A DNA stretch of 64,000 nucleotides from an uncultured Roseovarius sp. (GCA_951812895.1 OX638333.1:1540366-1604365); one strand, 5' to 3'. Positions 18,215 to 27,844 are shown, counted from the first letter of the stretch. Numbers and translations are program-made. The notes: generated by a model from the sequence alone, not told the origin.

Positions 18215-19036
18215 ATGTTTCAGAACACAAGACAACGATCCGGCCTGTATTCAGCAATTACACTTGCTGAACTGATATACCATTCGGTTGTTCGGGATGT
18301 TCGGAAAAGTCACGGTAATGCGTTTATCGCCATCGGGGCCAATATGCTTCAGGCGATTGTTTTTGTTCTGGCCTTCTATGTTATGTTCTCGATTCTCGGC
18401 CTGCGCGGCGCACGGCTCCGCGGGGATTTTCTGCTGTACATGATGTCGGGCATCTTTCTGTTTCTGACCCATGTAAAAACAGTAGGTGCTGTTGCCGGCG
18501 CAGAAGGTCCGTCTTCACCAATGATGCAGCATGCACCAATGAACACGATCATCGTGATTGCCTCTGCGGCACTAAGCACGCTTTATCTTCAGGTGCTCAC
18601 TCTCTTTGTGATCCTGTTCGCCTACCACGTGGCCGTCACGCCCTTTGAAATTGATCAGCCGTTTCCAGCGTTTGGCATGTTTCTGTTGGCCTGGTTCACG
18701 GGCCTGTCCGTTGGGTTGGTGCTGCTTGCGATCAAGCCGTGGTTTCCGACCTTTGTCAGCATTTTCACCATGGTCTATCAACGCGCCAACATGATCGCGT
18801 CCGGCAAAATGTTCGTTGCAAACTCCCTGCCGAGCACAATGCTTGCGATGTTTGACTGGAACCCCTTGTTTCATGCAATCGATCAAAGCCGGGGATTTGT
18901 CTTTATCAACTATTTTCCACGCAATTCATCTATAGAGTATCCGCTTTACCTGGCGATTGTGTTAATCGTGATCGGGCTAATGGGTGAATTTTACACCCGT
19001 CAATATGCCTCCAGCAGTTGGGATGCCCGCCGGTGA
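18215..19036 (+). CDS. KpsM-like ABC-2 polysaccharide export permease
   Basis: A 273-residue membrane protein with about six hydrophobic segments (for example ANMLQAIVFVLAFYVMFSIL, FLLYMMSGIFLFLTHV, LYLQVLTLFVILFAYHVAV and the C-terminal YPLYLAIVLIVIGLMGEFYT) and the ABC-2 polysaccharide exporter layout. The segment FDWNPLFHAIDQSRGFVFINYFPR is typical of KpsM/Wzm-type permeases. No cognate ATPase (KpsT/Wzt) is adjacent, so it must pair with one encoded elsewhere. The gene overlaps the next by 4 bases (GTGA). Confidence 0.78.
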   Translation: MFQNTRQRSGLYSAITLAELIYHSVVRDVRKSHGNAFIAIGANMLQAIVFVLAFYVMFSILGLRGARLRGDFLLYMMSGIFLFLTHVKTVGAVAGAEGPSSPMMQHAPMNTIIVIASAALSTLYLQVLTLFVILFAYHVAVTPFEIDQPFPAFGMFLLAWFTGLSVGLVLLAIKPWFPTFVSIFTMVYQRANMIASGKMFVANSLPSTMLAMFDWNPLFHAIDQSRGFVFINYFPRNSSIEYPLYLAIVLIVIGLMGEFYTRQYASSSWDARR

Positions 19037-19641
19037 AACATCTTCTTGTCGCTCTCTTTCTAATCTTCCCGATTTGTGCCAGTGCTCAATCGCTTCCCGC
19101 CTTCTACGATGTGTCGGATGTTGCTACGGATGATGTACTCAACATCAGGGATAAACCGACAACCAGTTCTGAAATAATTGGCGAGCTTGAATTTGACCGC
19201 ACCGCTATCGAAGTTGTCGCACTGAACGAAGAACAGGATTGGGCGCAGATTAACTTTGAAGAACGAACAGGCTGGGTTTCTTTGCGGTTTATGACGCGCC
19301 AGCCGGGTCAGTCATTGGGTAAACCTCCCTACCCGCTTTCCTGTTACGGGACAGAGCCATTTTGGTCTTTGGACATCTCCCCGGATCCCCATATGGAATT
19401 CCACTGGGCGGGGGAGGAGCCGAAAAAATTTGAAAGCGTGTTCACAGTTGAGTCTGTAAATCGCACCGATCGGTCGGCGTTATTCGCAGAGGGCGAACAT
19501 GGGCTTCTGACTTCTGTATTACAGCGTCAGATCTGTTCGGATGGAATGTCTGACAGGCTTTATGGTGTTAATATCGACATGTTCCTGACCGACGACACTG
19601 GCGTAACCTTCTTCTCCGGTTGCTGCACGCTTGAACGCTAG
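19033..19641 (+). CDS. Secreted SH3-domain protein
   Basis: A 202-residue protein beginning at a GTG inside the GTGA overlap with the permease stop. It has a signal peptide (KHLLVALFLIFPICASAQS, cut near residue 19), then a bacterial SH3 domain (about 25-85: DDVLNIRDKPTTSSEIIGEL ... WAQINFEERTGWVSLRF). The C-terminal part carries CYGTEPFWSLDISPD and several Cys (SCYG, QICSDG, SGCC). The second half resembles the periplasmic 'GTEPFW' segment common in roseobacter hypotheticals; its function is unknown. Coupling to the export permease may be accidental or may reflect envelope work. Confidence 0.75.
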   Translation: MKHLLVALFLIFPICASAQSLPAFYDVSDVATDDVLNIRDKPTTSSEIIGELEFDRTAIEVVALNEEQDWAQINFEERTGWVSLRFMTRQPGQSLGKPPYPLSCYGTEPFWSLDISPDPHMEFHWAGEEPKKFESVFTVESVNRTDRSALFAEGEHGLLTSVLQRQICSDGMSDRLYGVNIDMFLTDDTGVTFFSGCCTLER

Positions 19642-20246
19642 TCTACAACGCGCATCGTCAGATTAATCCGCCCGCCTTTGGTCAGTAACGTTGATGATCC
19701 GTGGCGTATTCGGTCAAGGCCGTGGTACCGCAATCGCGCTTCGCCCCCCATCACCACAACATCCCCTGACTGCAGCCAAAGCGATTCTGTCTTGCCACCC
19801 CGTGTCGTGTTGCCAATTCGGAACAGCCCCTCATCCCCAAGCGATACCGACAGGACCGGCCAGCTGAAATCGGCTTCGTCACGGTCCTGATGCAAACCCA
19901 TACGTGCCTTGTCTGAATAATAGTTTATCAGGCAACAGTCCGGCATGCGCTCTGTGCTGACCAACCCCTGCCATAGCGCCAGCGCCCCTCTGGGAATCGG
20001 TGGCCAGCTTTGGCCCTCCGGATGTTTCTGCTCATAGCGATACCCTTTGCGGTCCGAATACCAGCCATATTTCCCGGCTGATGTCATCTGAACAGACATT
20101 GGACGCCCATACGGGGTCATCGGTGAAAACAACGGCGCCTGCGCCACAACCTCGCGCAACTCGGCCAGCAAATCCGCCTGTCCTTGCCCGTCCAGGCTTC
20201 CCTTAAAGATCTGGAATCCCCTGATGTTCAGCGTCGGTTCAGTCAT
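19638..20246 (-). CDS. alkB: AlkB-like alpha-ketoglutarate-dependent dioxygenase
   Basis: A 202-residue Fe(II)/2-oxoglutarate dioxygenase. The metal ligands are H119 and D121 (GLHQDRDE) and H175 (LRYHGLD), and the 2-oxoglutarate-binding arginines R193 and R199 lie in GRINLTMRV. Substrate-loop features (YGRPMSVQMTSAG; INYYSDKARMG) match the E. coli AlkB type, which removes methyl damage from DNA and RNA bases. It converges on the SH3 protein gene with a 4-base overlap of the two 3' ends, and it is divergent from dnaK. Confidence 0.93.
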   Translation of the reverse strand: MTEPTLNIRGFQIFKGSLDGQGQADLLAELREVVAQAPLFSPMTPYGRPMSVQMTSAGKYGWYSDRKGYRYEQKHPEGQSWPPIPRGALALWQGLVSTERMPDCCLINYYSDKARMGLHQDRDEADFSWPVLSVSLGDEGLFRIGNTTRGGKTESLWLQSGDVVVMGGEARLRYHGLDRIRHGSSTLLTKGGRINLTMRVVD

Positions 20247-20315
20247 GTAGCATCCAATAACGTGCTCAAAGCATGAAAATTAGCTCAAAATTACAGATTC
20301 CACCCCTTTCTGATG

Positions 20316-20347
20316 CTTGCAGGGGGGCATCCGCCTGCCTATATACG
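20316..20347 (+). promoter_or_regulatory. Sigma-32 (RpoH) heat-shock promoter of dnaK
   Basis: CTTG at 20316-20319, a spacer of 18 bases, then CCTATATACG at 20338-20347. This matches the alphaproteobacterial RpoH consensus CTTG-N17/18-CYTATNTNNG at every specified position. It lies about 110 bases upstream of the dnaK start and points toward it. No CIRCE-type inverted repeat is seen in the leader. Confidence 0.8.
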
Positions 20348-20456
20348 CCGAGAAGTGCGGAGACGGGTCTCACCGCCCCGCAATTCGCCGGGGGCCGGAT
20401 GCCATAACGGGTCGGGTTTCCGTCAACATCGCCTAGAGTAGAAGGGATTGAACAAC

Positions 20457-22364
20457 ATGTCCAAAGTCATTGGTATTGACCTCGGAACCACAAACAGCTG
20501 CGTCGCCATCATGGATGGCAGCCAGGCACGTGTAATTGAAAACTCAGAAGGTGCGCGTACGACCCCGTCGATCGTTGCCTTCACAGATGACGAGCGCCTT
20601 GTAGGCCAGCCGGCAAAACGCCAGGCCGTCACAAACCCCGAAAACACCATCTTTGGCGTCAAGCGCCTGATCGGTCGTCGCGAAGATGATGCCGATTTGG
20701 CCAAAGACAAAAAGAACATGCCGTTCAACGTCATCGACGGCGGCAATGGCGACGCATGGGTCGAAGCCAAAGGTGAAAAGTATTCGCCCTCACAAATTTC
20801 TGCTTTCATCCTCGGCAAGATGAAAGAAACCGCCGAAAGCTATCTCGGCGAAGACGTGACACAGGCCGTGATCACTGTTCCTGCTTACTTCAATGACGCC
20901 CAGCGTCAGGCCACCAAAGACGCCGGCAAAATCGCCGGTCTCGAAGTGCTGCGCATTATCAACGAACCAACTGCCGCAGCCTTGGCCTATGGTCTGGACA
21001 AGGATGAAACCCACACCATCGCGGTTTATGACCTTGGTGGTGGTACATTTGACGTAACGATCCTTGAAATCGACGAAGGTCTGTTTGAAGTCAAATCAAC
21101 CAATGGTGACACCTTCCTCGGTGGTGAAGACTTTGACATGCGCATTGTCAACTACCTTGCCGATCAGTTCAAAAAAGAACACGGCGTTGACCTGACCAAA
21201 GACAAGATGGCCCTGCAGCGCCTGAAAGAAGCCGCTGAGAAAGCCAAGATCGAACTGTCTTCGTCTTCGCAGACCGAAATCAACCAGCCGTTCATCTCGA
21301 TGGGCTCGGACGGTCAGCCGCTGCACATGGTTATGAAACTAACCCGTGCCAAGCTGGAATCGCTGGTTGGCGATCTGATCAAAGCATCGCTCAAACCATG
21401 TCAGGCCGCGTTGAAAGACGCCGGCATGTCACCGAACGAGATCGACGAAGTCGTTCTTGTCGGCGGGATGACCCGGATGCCCAAGGTAATTGAAGAAGTC
21501 ACCAAATTCTTCGGCAAAGAGCCGCATAAGGGTGTGAACCCGGATGAAGTGGTTGCTATGGGCGCGGCCATTCAGGCCGGTGTTCTGCAGGGCGACGTCA
21601 AAGACGTGGTTCTGCTGGACGTCACACCATTGTCACTGGGTATCGAAACTCTGGGCGGTGTCTTTACCCGTCTGATCGACCGCAACACCACGATCCCGAC
21701 GAACAAATCGCAGATCTTCTCGACCGCTGAGGACAACCAAAGCGCCGTAACCATCCGCGTGTTCCAGGGTGAGCGTGAAATGGCCATGGACAACAAGATC
21801 CTTGGCCAGTTCAACCTCGAAGACATCCCACCCGCACCACGCGGCATGCCTCAGATCGAGGTGACCTTTGATATCGATGCCAACGGTATTGTCTCGGTTC
21901 AGGCCAAAGACAAAGGCACCGGCAAAGAGCACAAGATCACCATTCAGGCCTCCGGTGGTCTGTCCGATGAAGACATCGAAAAAATGGTTCAGGACGCCGA
22001 GGACAACGCCGAAGCGGATAAGGCCCGCAAGGATATGGTTGAGGCCCGCAACCAGGCCGAAAGCCTTGTCCACTCGACCGAGAAATCCGTTGAAGAGCAC
22101 GGCGACAAAGTGGATCCTACCACCGTCAAAGCGATTGAACTGGCGATTGCAGCGCTCAAAGACGACCTCGAAAAAGAGGACGTCACCGCAGAGAAAATTC
22201 GCGCGGGCGTCCAGAACGTGACCGAAGCCGCTATGAAACTTGGCGAGGCGATCTATAAAGCCAGCCAGGAAGATGGCGAAGATGAGCCGATGGCGGCGGA
22301 CGAAGCAGGCGAAGACGATATCGTCGATGCTGACTTCGAAGACCTCGACGGCGACAAGCGCTAA
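20457..22364 (+). CDS. dnaK: Molecular chaperone DnaK (Hsp70)
   Basis: A 635-residue Hsp70. The ATPase domain (1-385) opens [14 protein letters not shown] and contains [16 protein letters not shown] and [10 protein letters not shown]. The substrate-binding domain includes [14 protein letters not shown] and the lid region, ending in an acidic [15 protein letters not shown] tail typical of bacterial DnaK. ATG 20457 (AGAAGGGA upstream) gives the family's standard N-terminus. It folds client proteins with DnaJ (next gene) and GrpE (not in window). It is driven by the RpoH promoter at 20316. Confidence 0.98.
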   Translation: MSKVIGIDLGTTNSCVAIMDGSQARVIENSEGARTTPSIVAFTDDERLVGQPAKRQAVTNPENTIFGVKRLIGRREDDADLAKDKKNMPFNVIDGGNGDAWVEAKGEKYSPSQISAFILGKMKETAESYLGEDVTQAVITVPAYFNDAQRQATKDAGKIAGLEVLRIINEPTAAALAYGLDKDETHTIAVYDLGGGTFDVTILEIDEGLFEVKSTNGDTFLGGEDFDMRIVNYLADQFKKEHGVDLTKDKMALQRLKEAAEKAKIELSSSSQTEINQPFISMGSDGQPLHMVMKLTRAKLESLVGDLIKASLKPCQAALKDAGMSPNEIDEVVLVGGMTRMPKVIEEVTKFFGKEPHKGVNPDEVVAMGAAIQAGVLQGDVKDVVLLDVTPLSLGIETLGGVFTRLIDRNTTIPTNKSQIFSTAEDNQSAVTIRVFQGEREMAMDNKILGQFNLEDIPPAPRGMPQIEVTFDIDANGIVSVQAKDKGTGKEHKITIQASGGLSDEDIEKMVQDAEDNAEADKARKDMVEARNQAESLVHSTEKSVEEHGDKVDPTTVKAIELAIAALKDDLEKEDVTAEKIRAGVQNVTEAAMKLGEAIYKASQEDGEDEPMAADEAGEDDIVDADFEDLDGDKR

Positions 22365-22375
22365 GGCATCTGACG

Positions 22376-22410
22376 GGACAGGCGGGGCAGAAAGTGTTTC
22401 TGCCCTGTCC
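22376..22410 (+). other. Hairpin in dnaK-dnaJ intergenic region
   Basis: A stem GGGCAGAAA (22385-22393) pairs perfectly with TTTCTGCCC (22397-22405) around a GTG loop. An outer GGACA/TGTCC pair (22376-22380 / 22406-22410) extends it across a small bulge. No U-run follows, so this is more likely a processing or partial attenuation site that lowers dnaJ relative to dnaK than a full terminator. The dnaJ Shine-Dalgarno (TAGGAG) comes 10-15 bases later. Confidence 0.55.
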
Positions 22411-22433
22411 TGACCGGCAATAGGAGTTTTCCG

Positions 22434-23588
22434 ATGGCCAAACGCGACTATTACGAAGTGCTTGGAATTGCCAAGGGGGCCTCGTCGGACGAGATCAAAA
22501 AGGCTTACCGTAAGAAAGCCAAAGAACTTCACCCCGACCGCAACAAGGACAACCCAAATTCCGAATCCGCCTTTAAAGAGGCCGGAGAGGCGTATGATGT
22601 CCTGAAAGATGCGGATAAAAAGGCCGCTTATGACCGCTTTGGTCATGCCGCCTTTGAGGGTGGTATGGGCGGCGGGCGTCCCGGTGGCGGTTTTGGCGGT
22701 GGCCAGGGTGACTTTGCCAGCGCATTTTCCGATGTTTTCGACGATCTGTTTGGCGATTTCATGGGCGGCGGGCGCGGTGCAGGCGGCAATCGTCAGCGCG
22801 CAGCACGCGGTTCTGACCTGCGCTACAATCTGCGGGTCACGCTGGAAGAGGCCTATTCAGGCCTGCAGAAAACCATCAACGTGCCAACCTCCGTCACCTG
22901 CGAAAGCTGTGATGGCTCCGGTGCCGAAGGCGGCGCAGAACCCACAACCTGCCCAACCTGTTCCGGCATGGGCAAGGTGCGCGCGCAACAGGGTTTCTTT
23001 ACAGTTGAACGGGCCTGCCCCTCCTGTAACGGCCTCGGCCAGATTATCAAGAACCCCTGCAAAAGCTGTAGCGGCGCTGGCCGCACCGAACGGGATCGTG
23101 CGCTCAGCGTGAACATTCCCTCTGGCGTCGAAACCGGAACCCGTATTCGCCTCGCCGGCGAGGGAGAGGCGGGCATGCGCGGTGGCCCTCCGGGCGATCT
23201 CTATATCTTCATCGAAGTGGCCCGCCACGACATCTTTGAACGCGAAGAAAATAACCTCTTTTGCCGCGTTCCCGTGTCCATGGTTTCTGCCGCGATGGGC
23301 GGTGATATTGAGGTCCCGACAATCGACGGTGGCCGCAGCCGCGTCAAAATCCCGGCAGGTAGCCAGTCTGGCCGCCAAATGCGCCTGCGCTCCAAGGGCA
23401 TGCCCGCCCTTCGCGGCGGCAGTGCAGGGGATATGTTCATCGAACTGGCGGTCGAAACCCCGGTCAACCTGACTTCGAAACAAAAAGAACTGCTTCAGGA
23501 ATTCTCGGCCTTATCCGAAGATAACAACCCTGAAAGCAAGAGCTTCTTTTCATCGGTCCGGAACTTTTGGGACAGCATGAAAAGCTGA
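22434..23588 (+). CDS. dnaJ: Molecular chaperone DnaJ (Hsp40)
   Basis: A 384-residue class I J-protein. J domain (about 1-70) with HPD in [11 protein letters not shown]; Gly/Phe-rich linker (about 75-120); zinc-finger region with four CxxCxGxG-type repeats ([32 protein letters not shown]); C-terminal substrate-binding domains. It stimulates DnaK ATPase and delivers clients. It lies 69 bases after dnaK with a hairpin between, and is followed by a strong terminator. Confidence 0.98.
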   Translation: MAKRDYYEVLGIAKGASSDEIKKAYRKKAKELHPDRNKDNPNSESAFKEAGEAYDVLKDADKKAAYDRFGHAAFEGGMGGGRPGGGFGGGQGDFASAFSDVFDDLFGDFMGGGRGAGGNRQRAARGSDLRYNLRVTLEEAYSGLQKTINVPTSVTCESCDGSGAEGGAEPTTCPTCSGMGKVRAQQGFFTVERACPSCNGLGQIIKNPCKSCSGAGRTERDRALSVNIPSGVETGTRIRLAGEGEAGMRGGPPGDLYIFIEVARHDIFEREENNLFCRVPVSMVSAAMGGDIEVPTIDGGRSRVKIPAGSQSGRQMRLRSKGMPALRGGSAGDMFIELAVETPVNLTSKQKELLQEFSALSEDNNPESKSFFSSVRNFWDSMKS

Positions 23589-23617
23589 CCTGACCAGCCC
23601 ACCCATAATTAACGAAC

Positions 23618-23645
23618 AGGGCGCGTGAACAGACGCGCCCTTTTT
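23618..23645 (+). terminator. Rho-independent terminator after dnaJ
   Basis: A perfect 9-bp stem AGGGCGCGT (23618-23626) / ACGCGCCCT (23633-23641) with a GAACAG loop, running into TTTTT (23641-23645). It ends the dnaK-dnaJ unit 30 bases after the dnaJ stop and before radC. Confidence 0.9.
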
Positions 23646-23676
23646 CGTCTGCGACCGCATTAACCTTTCGCTAACC

Positions 23677-24462
23677 ATGAAGCGTCACGCTGGCGGCATG
23701 ACACGAGGGGACAGATTTTCCGATCATTCACTGCCGCTCTTTGCCAGGGATGAGGCGAAAACCACGGCTGAACTGCAGCCGGGCAAACAGCCCTCCTATA
23801 TCCGCGACCACCGCAAACGTTTGCGCGACAGGTTCCTGTCCGGCGGCGCACAGGCAATGCCCGACTATGAACTGCTCGAACTGGTCCTCTTTCGCGCCAT
23901 CCCCCGGCGCGATGTGAAACCGCTGGCCCGCGCAATGCTGGACCGGTTTGGTGACTTCAACACGGTTCTCTCTGCGCCACTGGACCAACTGTCAGAGATT
24001 TCCGGCATCGGCAATGCCGTGATCTGCGAGCTCAAAATAGTCGAGGCCGCCGCCCATCGTCTGGCCCGCGCCCGCATATTGCAGCGCCATGTCATATCGT
24101 CGTGGGAGGCGCTGCTTGACTACTGCCACACCACCATGGCGCACCGCGAAACCGAACAGTTCCGGGTCTTCTATCTTGATCGCAAAAACACTCTTATCGC
24201 AGATGAGGAACAGGCGCGCGGCACCGTTGATCATGTGCCGGTTTATCCCCGCGAGGTGGTTAAACGTGCACTCCAGCTCAACGCCAGCGCTTTGATCCTT
24301 GTGCACAACCATCCTTCCGGCGATCCAACCCCATCCTCTTCTGACATCAGTATGACAGAACAGGTGCAGACCGCCGCGGAAACGCTCGGTATCACCCTGC
24401 ATGACCACATAATCATCGGCAAATCCCGCGAACTGAGCTTTCGCTCCGCCGGGTATTTGTAA
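23677..24462 (+). CDS. radC: RadC-family JAB/MPN protein
   Basis: A 261-residue RadC. The N-terminal UPF0758 helical part (DYELLELVLFRAIPRRDVKP; LSEISGIGNAVICELK, a helix-hairpin-helix-like segment) precedes the JAB domain with the full JAMM metal motif HNHPSGDPTPSSSD and the conserved Glu upstream. The family was once linked to DNA repair, but that is not supported; the true role is unknown. Two in-frame ATGs (23677, 23698) are possible; the second has a weak TGGCGG ahead of it and would give 254 residues. Confidence 0.92.
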   Translation: MKRHAGGMTRGDRFSDHSLPLFARDEAKTTAELQPGKQPSYIRDHRKRLRDRFLSGGAQAMPDYELLELVLFRAIPRRDVKPLARAMLDRFGDFNTVLSAPLDQLSEISGIGNAVICELKIVEAAAHRLARARILQRHVISSWEALLDYCHTTMAHRETEQFRVFYLDRKNTLIADEEQARGTVDHVPVYPREVVKRALQLNASALILVHNHPSGDPTPSSSDISMTEQVQTAAETLGITLHDHIIIGKSRELSFRSAGYL

Positions 24463-24569
24463 CGCAGCTCTTGTGTCCCGCACGGTGTCTTAACCCCGTT
24501 TTAAGGCCGAAGAGGATTATCATTACAGCACCGTTTCGTGTGGGTGGGCTTACACGACGGAGCATACAG

Positions 24570-25238
24570 ATGGCCAAAAACGCCTTTGACACACTATCTT
24601 TTCCACTTGCCCGCAACGGGCCAGCGCAGATTTACAGATCATATGGCAAACGCCTGTTTGATCTGACGCTTTGCGCACTCATCTTACCCATCGCATTACC
24701 GCTCATTGCTCTGACTTGGTTTATTGTTCGATTGGATGGTGGCCCGGGTTTTTTCGCGCATGAACGCATCGGCCAACATGGCAAATCCTTTATCTGCTGG
24801 AAGATCCGTACCATGGTACCCGGTGCCGAAGCGCGCCTTTCTGAAATTCTGCGCGCTGACCCGGCAAAGGCCGCTGAGTGGGCGCATATGTACAAACTGG
24901 ACAACGACCCGCGCACCACCCGGATCGGGCGCCTCCTGCGGCTTCTGAGCTTGGATGAACTGCCCCAGATCTGGAATGTTTTAAAGGGCGAGATGTCCCT
25001 TGTCGGCCCGCGCCCTATGACACATAGCGAATTCTCGCAGCATGGCTCATTTAAACGCGGCTATCTGGCCCTGCGGCCCGGTATCACTGGCAATTGGCAG
25101 GTCCACGCGCGAAAAGGCGCCAGCCGCAATCAGCGCTTCACGCTGGAGGCTCAATATGCCCGCAACCTGACATTCGTTGATGACCTATCCTTACTCGTTC
25201 AGACCATAGTTGTTTTAATGAATCCGTCTGGAAAATGA
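24570..25238 (+). CDS. Undecaprenyl-phosphate sugar transferase (exopolysaccharide initiation)
   Basis: A 222-residue bacterial sugar transferase of the WcaJ/ExoY/PglC type. One hydrophobic segment (about 24-46, LFDLTLCALILPIALPLIAL) leads into the catalytic core: FAHERIGQHGKSFICWKIRTM, LRLLSLDELPQIWNVLKGEM and SLVGPRPMTHSEF. It loads the first sugar-phosphate onto undecaprenyl phosphate on the cytoplasmic face. ATG 24570 is preferred over the longer frame to 24471 because it gives the family start and follows ACGGAG. It stands apart from the other glycan genes, between radC and a convergent OmpA-family gene. Confidence 0.9.
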   Translation: MAKNAFDTLSFPLARNGPAQIYRSYGKRLFDLTLCALILPIALPLIALTWFIVRLDGGPGFFAHERIGQHGKSFICWKIRTMVPGAEARLSEILRADPAKAAEWAHMYKLDNDPRTTRIGRLLRLLSLDELPQIWNVLKGEMSLVGPRPMTHSEFSQHGSFKRGYLALRPGITGNWQVHARKGASRNQRFTLEAQYARNLTFVDDLSLLVQTIVVLMNPSGK

Positions 25239-25242
25239 CCTG

Positions 25243-26802
25243 CTAGCGCACCCAAACCTCGACCCGTCGATTGGTAAGTCGCCCCCACTCGCTATCATCA
25301 CAGGCCATTGGCATCGCCTCGCCAAAGGCCTGGGTCTCAATCGCAATACGTGACAAATTGGCCGTTTCCGCGGCATCGCTCACTGCATCCCGCACGGCAT
25401 TCGCGCGCCGCAGCGCAATCCGGCGATTGACATCGGCCGATCCATCGCCGTCACTAAACCCCACAAACACCAGCCGCCGCGCATCATACAGGCCCAGCTC
25501 CATCGCCCGCGCCAGTTGCTCTACGTTTGACCGTGACTGCGCGTCAAGCTGGGTCGAACCGGACTCGAACCGGAACGTTGTGGTCAGCCGCTTCAAAGGG
25601 GTCAGCTGCGCAACCATCCTCTGCAGTTCAGCCAGATCAGTCTCCTCACCGGCACGGGCAATCGCATTTGCAAAACGTGTCCCCTGCTCGCTAATCGCGA
25701 TCTCTTCAGGCGCCTGATCCACAAATCCCGCCCTCCGGATCACCAGCTGCGCAGAAGGGTCCCGCAGATATCCCAGGAACTCGCGCACCAGCTTGGGAAA
25801 TCGGCGCGCTGGAAGATACAAAAACATCGGAGACGTCAGTGGGTAATCTTCTGTCTTGATCGCGCGCCGTGTCGCGCCCAGTGCAAAACCACACTCTCCG
25901 GTCAGTGCCAATTCCCAGGCATTACCCGTCTCGGCCCTGCTGGTCACGCCCAATGCAAACGGATCCCTGGCAACGGTTTCTGACAACCCCGGGCCATTTT
26001 CGTGCCCTGTGACCTCCGGCGACAGCACGCCATTTACCGGTGCAAGCAACCGGTCAAACGTCGCCTGCCCCAGCCCGGTGCGCGCACTGTGCACATGCGC
26101 GGAAATAGGCACATCCGGCCCGCCCAGCTCTGCCCAGTTCGCAATCTCGCCTGTCAAAACCTGTGTCAGCTGTGGCACCGTAATGATCTGAACCGGGTTA
26201 GACGGCGCCACGATGGGCACCAGTGCATCCAGCGAAATCACCCGGCTGCGCCCACGCGCATTTAAATCTCCCAAACCCGCTTCGCGTGCCAGCGAAAGCT
26301 CGGTCTCTCCAACTTCCCGCAGGGACATGACAATATCGGCCTCATTCGCCAACAGATCGGCAAACCCTTCATCTGAATTGGTCAGCCGAAATCGGAACTC
26401 TCCTGAAACCTGCCCACTTTCCGGATCGGTCAGCTGAAACAGAACCTCCTTGTCAGACGCCTGTGATTTTTCCAGCGAATATCCATGACGAATTGCAAAC
26501 GCCTCGATCAGCGCGGGCAATAGAACACGACCGATGGTCGGCGCCCCGGCAAAGGTAACCCGGGCAATATAGGCATCAAGGTTCGGGCACCCCGGCCCCT
26601 CGCACTGAACACCAGAGCCATCAATCGTCAGCTCACCGTAAATGGAATCAACCCGGTAAAATTCACCGTCAAAACTCAGGAGGTTTCCGGAAATTTCCAC
26701 CTCACCATCACGAGAGGTCAGCGTGACATCCTGCGCCAGCGCCCCAGTGAGCGATAGAAAAAGAAAAAGTGCGGCGAATTTCGCCGCACGCACCATTGTC
26801 AT
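25243..26802 (-). CDS. Periplasmic PstS-like substrate-binding domain fused to OmpA domain
   Basis: A 519-residue protein with a signal peptide (AAKFAALFLFLSLTGALAQD). After an N-terminal piece carrying a Cys pair (VQCEGPGCPN), a PstS-type phosphate-binding-like domain spans about 75-345 (FAGAPTIGRVLLPALIEAFA; SLDALVPIVAPSNPVQIITV; QVLTGEIANWAELGG). The C-terminal 120 residues are an OmpA/MotB peptidoglycan-binding domain (VFVGFSDGDGSADVNRRIAL; GRLTNRRVEVWVR). The domains suggest a wall-anchored periplasmic ligand sensor or scavenger. The binding ligand is not proven; phosphate is the family guess. It converges on the sugar transferase with a 4-base gap. Confidence 0.82.
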   Translation of the reverse strand: MTMVRAAKFAALFLFLSLTGALAQDVTLTSRDGEVEISGNLLSFDGEFYRVDSIYGELTIDGSGVQCEGPGCPNLDAYIARVTFAGAPTIGRVLLPALIEAFAIRHGYSLEKSQASDKEVLFQLTDPESGQVSGEFRFRLTNSDEGFADLLANEADIVMSLREVGETELSLAREAGLGDLNARGRSRVISLDALVPIVAPSNPVQIITVPQLTQVLTGEIANWAELGGPDVPISAHVHSARTGLGQATFDRLLAPVNGVLSPEVTGHENGPGLSETVARDPFALGVTSRAETGNAWELALTGECGFALGATRRAIKTEDYPLTSPMFLYLPARRFPKLVREFLGYLRDPSAQLVIRRAGFVDQAPEEIAISEQGTRFANAIARAGEETDLAELQRMVAQLTPLKRLTTTFRFESGSTQLDAQSRSNVEQLARAMELGLYDARRLVFVGFSDGDGSADVNRRIALRRANAVRDAVSDAAETANLSRIAIETQAFGEAMPMACDDSEWGRLTNRRVEVWVR

Positions 26803-26824
26803 AAAGTGACCCCCGGTCGCAGCG

Positions 26825-27844
26825 TTAGTTACGCGCGATCTTCAGGTCATCCAGCAAATTATTCAACACCAGAAAATCACCAATCGCATCGCAATCTGGC
26901 ATTGACAGCACAAGATCACGTGCCTGCATCTGGTTAGTGCCGGATTTCTGCAGCGTTTGCGCCTCGATGTCGCGGGCACAATTGGCCTCGCTCACCTCTG
27001 CTTCGACGCTCAAACTGATCTCGCCAGCCTCCAGCACAATCGCACTTGGATAGGTGTAAACTTCTGCGATATGCGCATTCGGAACATCGGAATTGCCCAG
27101 GCGCATCAGAAAGCCACCTTCGCCACGGGCCGCGGCGGCCATCTCTCTTGCGGCACCATTCCATACATGGCCATCACTGTCGTAATCTGCGCCATTCTCC
27201 AGCGCATGAATTTGCAGGTCGGCATCACCGGCCCACTGAACAACAGCCCGGTCGTAATATTCAACCGAACTCACCTCGGCAGAGGCGGCAGTGCTATCAC
27301 CATTTGGAAAGGTGACAATAAACACGGCGTTTTCCGACAGCGCCGGCACCATCATCGTGCTTTTGCCTTCTGCATCGGTGGCCTGTGTGAACATCATTCC
27401 GCTGTGATGCACGGTGAAGTAATCATTCCCCTGACAGGGCGCATCCAAAACCAGCTCAACCAAAGCCGCAGCGGCGGGATTGGCGTTCAGCGTCATCTCA
27501 CAGGCAAAGCTCGGTGTTGGCTCTTCCACCGGAAATTGTTCGATTGGCTCATCATCCAACGCGGCCAGCGTGACCGGTTCATCCGGCAAACGTTCCGGCT
27601 GTGGCGCCGAAGACGGGGGTACAGGTACAGCTGACGCAATCGCGGTGCTGTCCAGTTCAATCACATCTGTCGGCACATCCGCATCGGAAATCACCGGCGT
27701 GATCGCCGTCGCACCACTTGCCGAAGCGACGCGCACCTGGTCATCCACGGCTGGTCCCTGCATGAAATGCTGCATGAAAAATCCTGTACCAAGGGCACAG
27801 AACAAAGTTCCAAGAATGGTAATTATTCGCTTGGCACTGGTCAT
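26825..27844 (-). CDS. Membrane-anchored periplasmic protein of unknown function
   Basis: A 339-residue protein with one N-terminal hydrophobic anchor (IITILGTLFCALGTGFFMQH, about 7-26), a Pro/acid-rich low-complexity linker (about 45-110: VPVPPSSAPQPERLPDEP) and a soluble domain with four to five Cys (FACEMTL, APCQGND, ANCARD, PDCDAI) that could form disulfides in the periplasm. I recognise no family. It lies between secA upstream and the PstS-OmpA gene downstream (22-base gap), all on the minus strand, so it is probably transcribed with the PstS-OmpA gene. Confidence 0.7.
   Translation of the reverse strand: MTSAKRIITILGTLFCALGTGFFMQHFMQGPAVDDQVRVASASGATAITPVISDADVPTDVIELDSTAIASAVPVPPSSAPQPERLPDEPVTLAALDDEPIEQFPVEEPTPSFACEMTLNANPAAAALVELVLDAPCQGNDYFTVHHSGMMFTQATDAEGKSTMMVPALSENAVFIVTFPNGDSTAASAEVSSVEYYDRAVVQWAGDADLQIHALENGADYDSDGHVWNGAAREMAAAARGEGGFLMRLGNSDVPNAHIAEVYTYPSAIVLEAGEISLSVEAEVSEANCARDIEAQTLQKSGTNQMQARDLVLSMPDCDAIGDFLVLNNLLDDLKIARN

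Noticed and set aside
21633-22646. 337-codon minus-strand frame antisense to dnaK/dnaJ
   Set aside because: It spans the end of dnaK, the intergenic hairpin and the start of dnaJ, all firmly coding on plus; a composition artefact.
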